DNA from: Apus apus
Taxonomy: Eukaryota > Chordata > Aves > Apodiformes > Apodidae
DNA length: 64,000 bases
Direction of reading: 5' to 3'
Assembly: GCF_020740795.1 (NCBI RefSeq)
Contig: NC_067304.1
Coordinates: 1,912,056 to 1,976,055, forward strand
Shown: piece after piece, positions 36,035 to 50,816 of the stretch
Layout of the letters: each line of letters starts with the position of its first letter
How positions within the stretch are numbered: the first letter of the stretch is position 1
Notes under the pieces: generated by a model
Database searches by the model: none
What the model saw: the letters and a program-made list of their open reading frames with translations, nothing else
Told to the model about the DNA's origin: nothing
Program-made: the position numbers and the translations under genes

Positions 36035-36242
36035 GATTTACAAGGGGCAGCTGAGGGAGCTGGGGGTGTCCAGCCTGGAGACAAGGAGGCTGAGGGGAGA
36101 CCTGCTGGCTCTGCAATTGCCTGAGAGGAGGTTGGAGCCAGGGGGAGGTCGGGCTCTTCTCCCAAGGAACAAGTGATGGGACAAGAGGAAATGGCCTCAG
36201 GTTGTGCCAGGGGAGGTTGAGGTTGGATATTAGACATCATGA
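36035..36242 (+). mobile_element. CR1 ORF2 end fragment
   Basis: GAGCTGGGGGTGTCCAGCCT, then GGGGAGACCTGCTGGCTCTG and GACAAGAGGAAATGGCCTCA, matching the CR1 stretch that codes LFSLEKRRLRGD and DRTRGNG. The 3' UTR is absent. Confidence 0.75.
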
Positions 36243-37243
36243 ACAGCAGCAGCTGAGAGAGGAGGAGGCAGATGCTGATGGCTTCACTGTGAAAAGATGG
36301 ATCCAGGCAAGGAGCTGGTGATGAGAAGCAGTGATGATCGTGCAGACCCCAGCTCTGCTCTGCCTGGGCACTTCTCCAGGCCACCCCATCCCACGCAGCT
36401 CCTCACACTATAGTCTTTCATCAGGGTCTTCCAGGCCTCGGGGCCCTGGAAAGCCACGTGGCACCACCAGTGGGCACCTACGGTCCATCCGAGCTGGTTT
36501 CCCTGACTCCTCTCACCAGGAATGCAGCAAAAATGGGTTCTTCCAAGGCCTGTCCCTGCTGGCCCCGAGGCAAAAGGCTAAATTAAGCAGGATGAATCAT
36601 GAGGAGGAGTTTCTCTCTGCTGACCTTAACGGGGCTCCCTACCCCGAGCCCGACTGGAGAGGTTCTCCTCATGCTCCATGAGCTTGAGATGTGCCTCAAG
36701 GGGACCAGCCCGATGGGGAGCTCAGCTCCAAGGCTGTTCCCTCCCAAAGAGCATCACCAGGGTGACAAACCTTCACCTCCTGGCCACAGGGTCAGGCTCT
36801 GGGGTCAGCACAGGACGAGCGGGGTCATCTGTGCCCCGAGGGAGGTGGGGGGTGGGATGAGGACAGGGATGGACAGGACCAGTCATCTCCCTGCCATCAG
36901 CAGCCTCCTGGAATATGTTGAACACCCTGGAACACATTCCTCCTGTTTTCTATTTCTGGCAAATGAGTGTCTGATCCTCGAGCTCTGAGGCTGCAGCTTC
37001 GTGCTGAGCCGGCGGTTCCGCTGAGGCTGGGGGGGAGGAGAGGACAAGCTCGTGGGAGCTGTGGAGAGGAGCAGAACCAGCTCCAGCCACCCCTGAGCCC
37101 CGGCCAAGGAGAAGCCGCCCTGAGGAAAGCCCCTCCTTCTGCAGAGCATCCCCACCCCATCCCATCCCTTCTGCACAGCACCAAAGCAACTCCAGTGCTG
37201 TGGTCAAGGTGCCACCATCCCACCTGGGAACCACATAAACTAA
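36243..37243. other. Intergenic, no gene seen
   Basis: No coding evidence. A TGAATCATGAGG-type motif near 36592 resembles a Maf/AP-1 site but is unsupported. Confidence 0.4.
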
Positions 37244-37412
37244 AACCATAGGATGCCAAACTGGTTTGGGTCAGAAGGGACCTTCAAGATCATCCAGTCC
37301 CACCCCCCTGCATGGGCAGGGACACCTCCCACCAGCCCAGGCTGCTCCAAGCCCCATCCAACCTGCCCTTCAACACTGCCAGGGATGGGGCAGCCACAGC
37401 TTCCCTGGGCAA
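37244..37412 (-). mobile_element. CR1 3' UTR
   Basis: Reverse of the CR1 tail (GGTCAGAAGGGACCTTCAAG) back to CCACAGCTTCCCTGGGC, where it is truncated. Confidence 0.87.
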
Positions 37413-37423
37413 AGTCTTCTTTG

Positions 37424-37600
37424 GGATTTTACAGAATTACAGAACAGTTCTGGCTGGAAAAGACCTTGAAAATCACCAAGTCCAACCATAACCCAACTCT
37501 ACCAAGCATAACTTGACTCTACCAAGCATTAAACCAACTCAGCCAACTCCAGTGCTTAAACCATGTCCCTCAGCACCACAACTACACATCCTTTACATCT
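37424..37600 (-). mobile_element. CR1 3' end, different subfamily
   Basis: ACAGAATTACAGAACAGTTC, then AAAGACCTTGAAAATCACCA, AGTCCAACCATAACCC and AAACCATGTCCCTCAGCACC. This is another avian CR1 3' UTR type, abutting the copy to its left. Confidence 0.65.
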
Positions 37601-37742
37601 GAGCATCAGCCCATCACAGGTGGATGGGGAATGTCAGGGGGTTCACAGGGAAGGGGGTTACTCACGGGAAGGGATGTTCCCCCCCAGCACTGCTTTGGTT
37701 TATCAGGACCACATCCCTGGGGAGCACAGGGACACTTCTGGA

Positions 37743-37800
37743 AGGTGAAGAATGACCAATAAGGTGAAGAATGACCAATAAGGTGAAGAATAAACAATAA
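37743..37800. repeat. 19-bp tandem repeat, 3 units
   Basis: Units of AAGGTGAAGAATGACCAAT, the last one degenerate and AT-rich. Confidence 0.8.
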
Positions 37801-39295
37801 TAAACAATTAGGGGAGCTGGAGCTGAGCAGAGGAGCTTACCCTGCACCCAGGGAACCTGCAGTAGGAGCTTCTGCCTGAAGCCATCCCTCTCCTGGGCTC
37901 CTCCACTGCAAGCACTGCAGACAGTGGAGTCATCTGAATCTCCTCGTTCCTAAAGCACTTTAGAGCTCCTAATGAAAAGCACTGGGCAAGAGCCACATCA
38001 CAGCAGCAGAATAATAATAGTCACTCTCAGTGCCTGCCTCTTGCCAGCCCCAGTGGATGCCACAACCTTTTTTGTGTCTGTCATCATGAAACGATGCCCT
38101 GTTAGACCAAGTGGTGCCTCGGTTTGTTGGGTGGTTTGTTTGGTTTTTTTTTCATCCTGAAGGATTTCAGGGCATGAGAGTAACCCAAGAGCTTCAAAAA
38201 CCAGCTGTGAGTGGAGTGCTTCAGGCTGCCTGGCCAGGAGATGTCACACAAGGACAGAACTTCCCTATTTGATGAAGGTCCTTCAGGGTTAAACTCTCCT
38301 CCTGCCTTTTAAAGAGTGGAAAGAGGCAGCATGAGAAGGCTCAGGAGTGTGGATCAGATTAGGCTGGAAGTGGAAGAAGTTGCAACCATCTGGAACCATC
38401 TGGAACCATTTGGCCCCCCTGGGCAGTTGCTGGAGGGAGGCCAAGAGCCAAGGGGAACCTCATCCCTTCATCCCTGGGAGGTGCCAGTCTCTCCACTGAG
38501 TATGTAAAGCCCCAGGTGATCCCAGAAGATCAGACTGCTTAAAGAGCTGAAGCTGGAGAAACAGCTTCCAGCCCTGCTCCTGTCCCCTGGGCCTGCCCAG
38601 CCCTCCCAGGGGGATAAAACACAAGGTTTGGAGCAAAAGCTTTCCACTGTGCAGTGCTGGCAAGGGGCAGAGAGCAGCTGCAGCAAAATGGGAAGGCAAA
38701 GGGCATGGTCCACCTTCCCTCCTCCCTTTCCACCTTCCCTCCTCCCTTTCCACCTTCCCAGGCTGGTTTTGGGCTCCCCAGGACCCATCTCAAAAACCTC
38801 ACCCAACTTCAGGGATCTGGGACCAGCCTTCACCTCCTTCTCCAGCAGCTCGAGCAGGGTGATGCCCTTTGCAGGTGAGATCCAGCTGCCTGTAGACACC
38901 TCCTTGGGGATGAGAGGGCCCAGACCTAGAAGCACCAGCCCGGGGACCAGCAAACTCCTTTGTTTGCTCAGACACCCGAGGGGTGAATCCCCAGGGATTG
39001 GTGGGACCTCACCATGACCAACTCCTCTCCGAGGTCCTCCCCAGGGATGGCTTGGGAGTTCAGTTGCTCCATCCTACTGGTCCTGTTGTAAACTTGGAAA
39101 AAACATGGGGCTTCACCCACTGTCACCTCCTTCCACAACCCGGAAACCTCCTCTCCAGGTAAAATACAATAAAAAAGAAAGAAGTGCTCTTTCTACCCAG
39201 GATTTCTGCTGCTGCCTCCCAGCACTCACAACCATTTTCTAGTTATTAAGGCTTAACTGGGACCTGCTAAAAACCCTGTTCCCATCTTTCTTACA
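37801..39295. other. Intergenic, no gene seen
   Basis: Includes a duplicated 20-bp CCACCTTCCCTCCTCCCTTT (38711-38758). Confidence 0.45.
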
Positions 39296-39585
39296 GGCTC
39301 CCTTGGAGAAATAAAAGGACACACTGAGGTCTCCCTGGAGCCTTCTCTTCTCCAGGCTGAACACCCCAACTCTCCCAGCCTGGCTCCAGAGCAGAGCTGC
39401 CCCAGCCCTTTGATCCTTGTTGTGGCCCACAAAACTCATCTGTGGAGCACCATCTTGGAGCAGTGTCCCCCTCAGGACACACTCCAGCCTGTCAATGTCA
39501 CGAGGGGCCCAAAACTGACCCCAGGATTTGAGGTGCAACCTCACCAGTGCCTGGGACAGGGGGGACATGACCACTGGGTTATGGC
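39296..39585 (-). mobile_element. CR1 ORF2 end fragment
   Basis: GGTCTCCCTGGAGCCTTCTC, then GAACACCCCAACTCTCCCAG and GGGGCCCAAAACTGACCCCA, the reverse of the ORF2 C-terminus (ALVRLHLKSWGQFWAPR on the minus strand). Confidence 0.8.
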
Positions 39586-40186
39586 TTCTCCAAACCCAGT
39601 GCTCCAACCCTGCCTCTCACTGGGATGCCAGCACCATCCCACGGGCAGGATCATTTTCTCTTCCTCTCTCTCAGCATCTTACTCCATGGCCTCCTCCCAG
39701 CTCCAGCCCAGGAGGTGCTTTCAGGATCCAAGTGCCCACTCTGCCAAATGGAAGCAGATTCATTAACAGGGAGGGCTAAAAATTCCTTCTGGTCCCTGGG
39801 GCACCACTCTAATGGGGTTTGAGCATCCTGAGCTTTCCAGGCCACCTACCAGAGGAAGAGCTTTCTTGGCACTGGAGTATTTTCTTTCTGCCATATAGAT
39901 GAGCTGGATTTTGTGGGCTTGAGCCCCTCAGCAAAGGAGAGAAGCTTGTGTGAAGGTGTGATGCTCCTCACGATGAAGAGCATCACCTTGGAATCCTCTT
40001 CAGTTGATGAGCCAGAACAGATCTGTGAGGGGTTTCATGGGGTTTCTCCTGCCAGAGAGGCAAAGCTCAGCAAAGAAAGTGGAGAGAAGTAGGTCAGTGA
40101 GCACGGGAGGAACCAGGCTCAGCTGGGATCAGCCACTCACCAGTCAGCAGCTGGCAGGGCTGTCCATGGTCTTCTTCTTCTTGGAG
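39586..40186. other. Intergenic, no gene seen
   Basis: No coding evidence. Confidence 0.45.
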
Positions 40187-40496
40187 GGTGTAATTCTTCC
40201 AGCCCTCTCCAGGTCTCTTGGAATGGTGTAAAAGAATCACAGAATGAATCACAGAAGGGTTAAAGTTGGAAGGGACCATTAAGATCATCAGGTTCCAACC
40301 TCTTTGCCATGAGCAGAGACACCTCCCACCAGCCCAGGCTGCACAAAACCTCATCCAGGTTGGACACCTTGGAGACCTTCAGGGAGGAGACACCCATGAC
40401 CTCCCTGGGCAACCTATTCTAGTGCTTAAAGCACAGGGAGGTCTCCACCTTGGGTGGTGTAATTCTTCATCCCTCTCCATGTCTCTTGGAATGGTG
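40187..40496. repeat. Imperfect 42-bp direct repeats flanking a CR1 insertion
   Basis: Copies at 40187-40228 and 40456-40496 share GGTGTAATTCTTC, CCCTCTCCA and GTCTCTTGGAATGGTG. Confidence 0.75.
40232..40432 (-). mobile_element. CR1 3' end
   Basis: AGAATCACAGAATGAATCAC tail, GTTGGAAGGGACCATTAAGA, through TCCCTGGGCAACCTATTC. It sits between two direct repeats. Confidence 0.82.
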
Positions 40497-40499
40497 AAC

Positions 40500-42129
40500 A
40501 AGCAGGAGCAGCTCAGCTGGCAGGAGGATGCAGCTCCCCTGATGGCATCTCCTGCATCTTCCAGGCATGGTCAGGATGGTGCAGCACAGTGCTGAACCAG
40601 CAATTTGAACTCATGTCTGTGCCTGCCTTGCTGCCTCCTCCTGCCCATCTCCTCAGAGAGCCCGGGCAGAGCAGAGTCTGTTCTGCAAACTCCTCAAACC
40701 ACTTTGTGTTTAGCTCTTTCTGAGCCCACAAGCCAAGGGGACACGGATAAGGGAAGGGTTTGGCATCTGCTGAAGATGGCTGGAGCTTCTCCTGGACATG
40801 GAAATGGAGCTGAGGGCACAAACTGGCCCAGTTTGGGGGGTCACTTCCCCTCAGTGCTCCAGCAAACGGGGACATTTCACTCAGGATGCTCAGAATTCCT
40901 TGTTATTTGTTCCATACTTAAATGTTTGGAAGTGGCTGCTCTTCACTACCTCCTCTCCTCCAAACAACACCCATCCAGGGGTTCAGCCCACCCAGTCAGA
41001 CATTTTTGGTGTCCCAGTACTGAGCTAAGCATTGCTTGGAGACAGCTCAGCCAGCTGGGCTAGAGAAGGGGAAATTGAGGCACAGAATGGGACAGCACAT
41101 CCCCTGGGTCACGCAGTGACACTTGAACCCAAGGATTCAGACTTTGAGCCCACACTGGGGGCCCCTCCATGACCACTCTGAGGGGATTTGGGGGTGGTTG
41201 AGATGGGCAACAAGGTTGGTGTCACTTCCCAGAGCCCAGCAGGACCAGCCTGTGCCCTGGGAGAGGAAGGATCTCTTCTCCTGCCCTGTCACCCTCCATC
41301 CCACCAGAGCAGGTGGCTGCCTCAGCTCTGCCCTGCAGGAAGGAAAGCCCAGAGCAGTGACATGACCTGGGAAAGCCACCAAGAAAGTGGGCAAAACCTA
41401 AACCACAAGTGTCAGGTGTCCCCACAGCCCCTGCCCCACTCTTTGCTGCCCAGAGACACTCACAGGAGAGGAGAAGACAGAACAGCAGGAGAACACACCA
41501 CAGCAGCTGGGCCCCGAGCCTGCAGCAGACAAACCATTCCAAGGAACTGACCATCCTGGGGGAGTAAATCCCCATTCCTTGCTGGAGATCCTACTAGGAG
41601 ACATCTGTGGGGACACAAGGTTGGGGACCTCACAGAGGACGAGCCCCTGGCACCATCCGTGCCCCTTTGCCACTTCCAAGAGCCACCAACCCCTTAGAAA
41701 ACCCCCCCTCTGGGTGCCTAGGAGGTTTCCCAAGAGCAGGTTTATCCCCAGCACCACCCACCCCCTGTTACCTGCAGCCTGGCTGATGTCCAAGCTGGTG
41801 GAGCAGGGAACCACGAGGAACATGAGCTTGAACCCAACCCCTTCCCCTCCATCCATGTTGCTGCCAGAGCTTTTTTTGGAGCAAACCCCACGGGGACTTG
41901 GCTCCATCCAGCATGTCCCTCCTCACCAAGACCCACCAGCTCCTCCTGGGTGACTTCCCTCTCCAAGCCCACCTGCTGGGGTAGAGCCCAAACTGGTTTC
42001 TCCTGATTTCAGTTCATTTCTTTTCTCCCAGAAGGTTTAAACACTCAGGAAAAAAAAACCCAAACACCAACAAAACCACAAACCAACAACCCAGCCAACC
42101 CAAACCAGCCTTTTCCTTCCCCACCCTCC
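40500..42129. other. Intergenic, no gene seen
   Basis: No coding evidence. A CA/A-rich stretch (42047-42115) precedes the AT-rich block. Confidence 0.4.
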
Positions 42130-42325
42130 CCAGAACTGATATCAAAAATAACTCCTCAATAATATACATATTTATTTTCTCTCCATTAGTGCTGATATTT
42201 ACAAAAATTGTGATACTCTGTGAAGAATAAATTTATGTACACTCATGAGAAACCAGACAGCAAATGCTCATTTGCAGTATGTATGTACACAGCTCTGTAT
42301 ACCTATATACAAGGGTCAGCCTTAT
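42130..42325 (-). terminator. AT-rich block with AATAAA, possible distal end of the KCNA2 mRNA
   Basis: An isolated AT-rich block with minus-strand AATAAA at 42176-42171, preceded by UTR-like sequence. It could be the distal poly(A) site of a long (about 5.9 kb) KCNA2 3' UTR, since no CR1 copy interrupts the interval up to the stop. A plus-strand AATAAA also occurs at 42226-42231, so the strand is uncertain. Confidence 0.25.
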
Positions 42326-45300
42326 TGATTTGGGGGGGGGTTCCCTCCCAGCCCCTCACCCACCCGACCCCCTGGGACACCCCCTGAGGGTGTCCAAGAA
42401 GGGCGTTGGAATTGGAATTGTGTGCAACTGGGATCCAGCTGGTGTCTAGATCTTGGTCTGGCAAAGGCAGGGTTAAATGCCTTGAAATTCCTCCTGCCAC
42501 AGTTGCCAGGCCTCTCCATTCCTGGTCCCATTCCTCCTGTAACCATGGAAACCAAAGGGTCGGCTCCAGCATCCTTAGGATGAGTCCTTCTTGGGTTTCC
42601 TCTTCCTATTGATCTGCTCAAATTAGGCACCACACGGAGGGAGGGGGTTGATCCAATACCCTTTTCATTGTGTGTCCCCCCCCTCCTTGCAGAGGGTGAC
42701 ATTGGAGGCCAAGGGCACAGGCTGGAGCAGGGAGGGAGCAGGTGCCAAGGGGTGCTCACAGTCTTACAGGCAGCAGAAACGGTCCAATCCCATGAAATTC
42801 CAAAGAAAACCAAACCTCAACATGCCAACCCCAAGCTCAGGATGGGGAGGGGGCAGGGGGGGGGGACGTGGTCCCCATCATGGTCCATGTGTGTGGACCA
42901 CGCCTGGTTCCGTGATGCCCAGCAGCTCCTACAAACCACACTCTCCTTCCCTGGTGGGGAAAACAGGGATAAGGAATTTTTCCTCTCTCCACATGAAACT
43001 GGGCTGGGGGATCTTGTCCCCGGGTGTAAATCAGGGCTGTGCTCTGGGGGTTGATTTACACCCCTGGAGGCTGGTCCCTCTGAGCAACCCCCCCCCCCCT
43101 CCCCGCCATGGGATGTGACCCATTTTGGAGGAGGGAGGGATGAAATTTGGGTGGCCAAACATCCTGGGGGGCATGGGGGGCTGCTCAGGGGGGGCTGGGG
43201 AAGGGCAGTGCCTTGGGGACAGTGGCTGCTGCACAGAGGGGACCCTTGACCCCCCCTCAGGGTTCCTGGCAGGTCCCCAGGGAGGGGACTGAGGGATGTG
43301 TTGGATGTGGAGAAGGTCAAACACTGCCAGGGGTGGGAGGAGGGAGCCCGAGCCTTTCTTTTTGGGTGCAAAACAAGATGGTTTGGGGCTCACTCCTCCT
43401 TTCCTCACCCCAGCAACACACTGACCAGCTCCCACTGACCAAGGAAAACCCTGGGATCCTTCCATGGACATAAAACTTGGGATAAACCCACCCTGGCTCC
43501 AAAACAGGGAGATGTTTCTTGCCACTGCCTTGGGCCCAACAGCCAACACGGTTCAAGAGGCTGAAAATCCAACCTTTACAAGAGAAAAGAAACCCAAAAG
43601 CCCAGCTGGTGCTGCCCAGCACTTGCACTGGGAACAAATCCCTTCAGCTTCTGCCTGGTTTTCCCTGCACAGTCACAAGAAGAGCTGGGCCAGGCTGGGG
43701 CTGGAGAGCAGAGATGCTGCAAAGCTGCTGGTTTGCAGAGGGACACAGAGAACCAAATGCCACCAGCTCCTTGGGAAGCTCCCACTTCCAAGGCCAGATC
43801 CCAATACCCTGATCTCTCTCCCATCCCTAAGTGGAACTCAAGCTCTGGAAAAGCTACAAGACTTTGGCAGCAGTTTCAAGGGCTGACCCAGGAATGATCA
43901 GATAACACTGCAAGGCCCTTCCTGAAATACCTCCTCCTCCTCCTCTTTTTCTCTCCTTCTGTGTATTTATGCACAAATATGCCCATATTTACACACCCAC
44001 GTGCTCCACTCTCCTAACACCAACCCAGAGATCCTTTTCTCCATGTTCAGATCTGCAGGACTTCAACACAGAACGTCTCTGCAGAGGTTGTTGTCCCCAG
44101 TAAAGTCCATTGCTCCACACAGATGATATTTTCTTAGCAGCCCTGCCCCCCTGGTGGTGCCCAGCTGGTGTATGAACCTCACCCCGTCACCCTCAGCAGA
44201 GGCTTTGGAAGATATCAAGGAGCTGATGGGTTGCCTGCATGCTGAGGCATGTGGTTGGGTGTTAGAAGACAACCTGCAGTGCCATCACCACTTTCCATCT
44301 CCCCAAAACCGTGGCACAAAGGATGAAACTAAAACACAGGTGCTGCCTCCTCTGGGTGCCAAGCCAGGAGGTCCTTCACAGTCCTCCATCCCACCCCTGG
44401 AGAGAGGCCAACATCTCCACAGGAGGAGGAAAGGAGCCAGAATACCCACTTTAGGTGGCCTGATGCAATCTAACAGGGATGGTGGGATCCTTCCCTTCCC
44501 CAGTCCCTCATTCAGCACCCTTTGCAGCTCATTTCTGCACCCTTTTGGAGTCAAGGGGAGTTTGGGATGCTCAGCATCCCCACAGGAACAGGTCCAGAGT
44601 CTCACCAAGCACATTCCTCGAGAAGAAAAAAAGGAAAACACAGTCTCCTCCTGAAAACTGGTTCAAGATCACGTCAGTGAGTCAGAAGCAAAGCTAGAAA
44701 TAGCACGAGAGCTCCGACCTGCAGGCACAAATACCATTAAAAGCTACTGGGGAACCATGTCCCTGAATGGGAGAGAAACCTGAACCCTCCTGCTCCCCGC
44801 AGCCTGAGGGATCACTGCCACCCACAGCCCCCATGGACATTTTTTGCCCTGAACCAAACATCTGAGCACTTATCAAGGTGCATTCCCTGCTTCCCACCAT
44901 GCCAAGGTCAGCAGAAATGCTCCTTTTTCCCCAGGAACATCTGCCTGGGTCAGGGCAAGAGGTGCAAGATCTGCCCTAAGGAAGGGACTGGCCATGCTGG
45001 CCCCTGCCATGGGGACAGATGTCACCTCACATCAGTGACAGCAGGAGGAACTCTGTGGCCTCTTGCTCTTCGGCCCCATTTGTCCCTGCCATGAGGCTCT
45101 GGGGCTTCCTGAGGCAGCCAGGACACCCCCCCCCAGCTTGGCACATGGCTTTGGATGTGCCTGATCCTGCTCATGGACCTGCTCTCCCCTCCTGCCCAGC
45201 TTCAGAAAGCCCATGGGGACACGGTGCCCAAAACAACACCCCCAAAAAACCATCTTCTTCCTCCTTACCAAACCACAACAGGTCTCACACGCCCCAGAGG

Positions 45301-47029
45301 CAACCAGTACTTTGGGCAGATGCCCTCCAAAAATGACCTGGATCCCACAGTTATTAAACCACCCAAAACTTTGCAAAAAAAGCCTCATGGAGGACCAACA
45401 TCTTCCCAAAACCCCTGCAGGAACCTGCCCTCAGCCTCATGGTGCTTCCCCACACACCAGGGGTGGGATCACCCAGTGCTGGGGGCACCCACGGGTGGGC
45501 AGGCAGCACCCCAGCACCACAGGCAGCTTCCCCGTGCAAAATCCCATCCCCATGGACCCACCATGAGCTGGATCAATGGAAGTTCACTGGTGGCCCTGGG
45601 AATTGTGCCTGAGCCAGGGGCTCCCACCAGCCCCATCCCATCCAACAGGATGAGCTTCAGCAGCAGAAATTTATTGCTTTTCGTTGTGTTCCTTCTGTTG
45701 ATAAGTGTTTGAGATCTTAAAGGGCTTCAGGAGCTCCCACTTCAGAGCTGCAGCAGCAGAAAGGGAGGAGAGGGCTCCTGATATAACGAGATGTAATTAA
45801 AGACAGGCCTGGGTCCCATCCTGCATGGTGCTGAGCATGAGTTCTCTGCACCAAGCAGAAGCCAAGACTCTGGTGAACTAACCCTCAACACTTGGTATTA
45901 ATTATGGCCAGGCCTGGATCAATCAATCCATCAATCAATCAATCAATCAATCAACCAATCAAGTAAAAAATTCCACCTGGCTGAGTGGAGCCACATCAGC
46001 ACCAGAGCTGGATCTGGCCCTCCAGGATCTGGAGCCATTGCTGTAGGATACATTAGCACCTTTGGGTTTATTGTTCTTTGTGTGGTTTTCCTCCAAGCTC
46101 AGGCAGGCTCTGATGGACCTTCCTTGCATGCTCTGCAGGGGGGTTCCCCCCTCCTGCCCACCAGTGCAGCCCTGAGCATGCCCCAGTTCACCTCAAATTC
46201 ACCCCAACTCAACAGGCTGCTAAGAACCCCATCCTGGAGCTCAGGGGTGGGGTATTGCTTGGACCATGATCTTGGAAGAGGTTTGAATCCCTCTCCCATG
46301 ACCTGGCAAGAGGAACAGGGCACCTGTCCCTGGGGATTGTCTGCAATGGGAGGGGTAACACAAGGGAATCCAGATGGGATTGGGGAAAGCAGATGAGATT
46401 CCCCCATGATCCATAACTCCCACCTAACCCTGGGCAACACCAGGGCTGAAGAAGAAGCAGAGACAACCCTGAGGTCTCTGCACCTCAACTCACCCCTCCA
46501 AAAATCCAAAAAGCAAAGGCTGGGAGCAGCCCCAGCCTCAGCACGGGCCCTCTCAGCCACCAGGGCATCAACCACCAGCCCTGCAGGCTCTACAAGCTTG
46601 AAAAGGAGTTTTCCAGCCCAAAAAATTCCCCCCTGCCCTGGTGACACCACGGGCAGCCTGGGGCAGGTCCAGCTCATGTCCCACCATCCTGACCATCCCC
46701 CAATGCCCTGAGCACTCCCAATTGCTGAGGATTGGGCCCTGGAGTCGCTCTCTAAATATCTACATACACACACACAGGAATTGTTGGGGAAAAGGCTGGG
46801 AAGTGCTGAGCAGGCAGCTCAGGAGAGCCAGGACCTGCTGTTCCACCTGCTCCTCCTGCCCTCTCCGTGGTTTCTGTCCATGACACCAAGATGAATGACT
46901 CATTACTCACCCCATCATGGGTGCAGGTGTTTCACTTTCAGCTCACCTTCCCTTGCTGGCTCTTGTGTCTGGGTGCTGGGACACCTTGGTATCTATCACC
47001 CTGCTGTCAGCACGTGCCTTCCCCAGCCA
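42326..47029. other. Region between the two AT-rich blocks, possible distal KCNA2 3' UTR
   Basis: No gene and no CR1 was seen. A minus-strand AATAAA occurs at 46072-46067. Composition is mostly C/T-rich, unlike typical UTR. Confidence 0.3.
45922..45963. repeat. (ATCA)n microsatellite
   Basis: About ten ATCA units with single-base variants. Confidence 0.9.
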
Positions 47030-47455
47030 GTTTTTAACTCTATCAGAGAATTTTTAACTCCCCTGAACCTCCTTCGAGCCACCGGAGAATCTAGAAACAC
47101 TATAAACATGAATACTTTATCATCTACTAAGAAAATATATATTTGTGTGTGTATTAAATATTCAGATTCATGCAACAACTACCCATGCAGCTGTACTGGT
47201 ATTACTGGTTAAATTTCACTGCAGTATAAATATATTATAGGCCACAGCATAGTTGCTCCAGTTTTATATATAGATATTTTTCAAAATAAAAAATAAAACC
47301 AAACAACAAACCAAAAGATGCTGTTTTTTTTCTTTTTTTCCCCAACTCATTTTCAATGTGTCAGTGGAGGTGTCTTTGGTGAGCCTGGAAATATTGGTGA
47401 TGGAAGCGAAGATCTAAAGAAACGAATAAAGCCCAAGCGCTTGATTTATTTACTG
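47030..47455 (-). other. AT-rich block downstream of KCNA2, probable 3' UTR, with AATAAA
   Basis: A clearly AT-rich stretch in otherwise C/G-rich DNA, 0.6-1.1 kb past the KCNA2 stop. It has TATATA-type runs on the minus strand and an AATAAA at 47450-47445. It carries no CR1 or tandem repeat. It looks like 3' UTR or conserved non-coding sequence; the exact mRNA end is not determined. Confidence 0.4.
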
Positions 47456-48092
47456 GTCCCTCCCGGCTGCCCAGGATAGAAAAATTGAAGACTTCATAAA
47501 TAATGTGCTGTCAGACTAATTATCCCTCCCCTGGGCCTCAGCCTGGCACACTGCAGTGGCTGAAACTCTTGCAGCATGCAGCATTTGCAGTTATGAAACA
47601 CGAGCCCGGGCGACGCACTTGGCATTCGCGGGGCGGAAACTCGAGCCTCGGAGCCATCCGGGCACACGACCTCAGCTTCCCCTCACCAAGCTCTGCCTGA
47701 CCTTTTCCCAGCCGTTCCCAGTTTCTGGAAGCTGCTTGGCCACCAGTTCCATGGGACAGGAGTTGCCCCACTGTATCCCCACCCCGTTTCTTCAGCTGCC
47801 CAACCGCTCGGGCTCTTTGGAAACGCACGAGCCTGGGATGGGAGGAGGGAAATGAAACCTTGTGGGGCTTTTTTTGTTGTCATCTTGGCTTTTTGGGGGG
47901 GGGATTTTTTTGCACAAACGCTTTTTTCGGGGTGGAAATCAAAGGTTAAAAGTCACTTACACAGCTATTGCTTCCCATGCAGAACCAAAGATACACCGTA
48001 GAAAATACTGTATTAACTACAATGCAGAGCAGCCACTCGATAATCTGCAGATGTTCCAATTCAGCCTTAAAGAGGGGACAAGATCTGAGCGA

Positions 48093-49677
<1,585 letters not shown>

Positions 49678-50778
49678 GCAGGAGGACAGGTACGTAGGTT
49701 TGGAAGAGTCTCATGAAAAGGCGAAGGGATGAAGAAGAAAGCAAATAAAAATGTAAAGGAAAAAAAAAAAAGAAGAAGAAGAAGAAAAGAGAGAGAAAAA
49801 ATAAAAAAAGAAAATTGGAAAAAAATAAAAATAAAAAAGGAAAGAAAATTGCCCCTGCTGAGAAAGAGAGAGATGGAATAAAGTTGGGGGGGAGGAGAGC
49901 AGCTCCCTTCACTAGCACATCTATCCCTTCCTCGAGGGGGTTGTGGGGGGGGTTAATTTGCCTTCTTTGGGCCAGAGCTCAACTCTAAACCCATGAGGTG
50001 GAAGAGAGAAAACACCTGAGGAACCGTTGAGGAACAGGCACCTCTTCAAAAACTGGCACCGGCCGAGCAGGACTTTGCTTTTTGGCTAAAAATTAAAATT
50101 CCGATTCAAAAAAAATAAATAATTAATTAAAAAAAAAAGAGGGGGAAAAGGAAGGGAAAGGAGGGAAGAAAACGAGCCCTGAAGTGAGGAGGGGGGTGCC
50201 AGGGAGAGGCAGAGCTCAGCTCATTTCCAGACATGCAGCTAAGGGTTAAGATGGACCGTGCACCCTCCGCCAACCTGCCCTGCTAAAAAGGGGGGGGGGG
50301 GGCTCTGGATTTTAAGTGGGACACTTTCCCAATCCTCCTGCCCCGGCCAGAAAGCAACGAGGTGACATGCTGCCCTCCCTGCCTGCAGCCAAGCTTCGGG
50401 CTGCCCCAGTTTGCAGCCTCTGATGCCAGCTGCCCCACGGGTCACTGCAGTCCCCCTCCTCGACCGCTGGTGTCCCGGCTCCTCTCATCCTCTGCAAACC
50501 ACCATGGCACCCAGAAAAACAAATCACATTACCTGGAGAAGCCAAATCTTAGTGTCTCTTAGGAACACCGATTATCTGACCCTGGGGAAATCCTAGAGAG
50601 AAACACAGGCTTCCAAGATCCCCATAATTTCCTCTCTCTTCAAAGTTAAAAATAATGGTGAGTCATCGTAGGAAAAAAATAAAATAAATAATAATAATAA
50701 TAAATATAGGAGAAGGGGACAATAAGAGGGGTTAGATTCCCAGATGGTGGAAGTCAGGTCTTGTAATGGTTTGGACTG

Positions 50779-50816
50779 GAGAGAGAGAGAAAGAGAGACA
50801 GAGAGACAGAGAGACC
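50779..50816 (+). repeat. (GA)n/(GACA) microsatellite
   Basis: GAGAGAGAGAGAAAGAGAGA followed by CAGAGAGACAGAGAGA. Confidence 0.9.
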
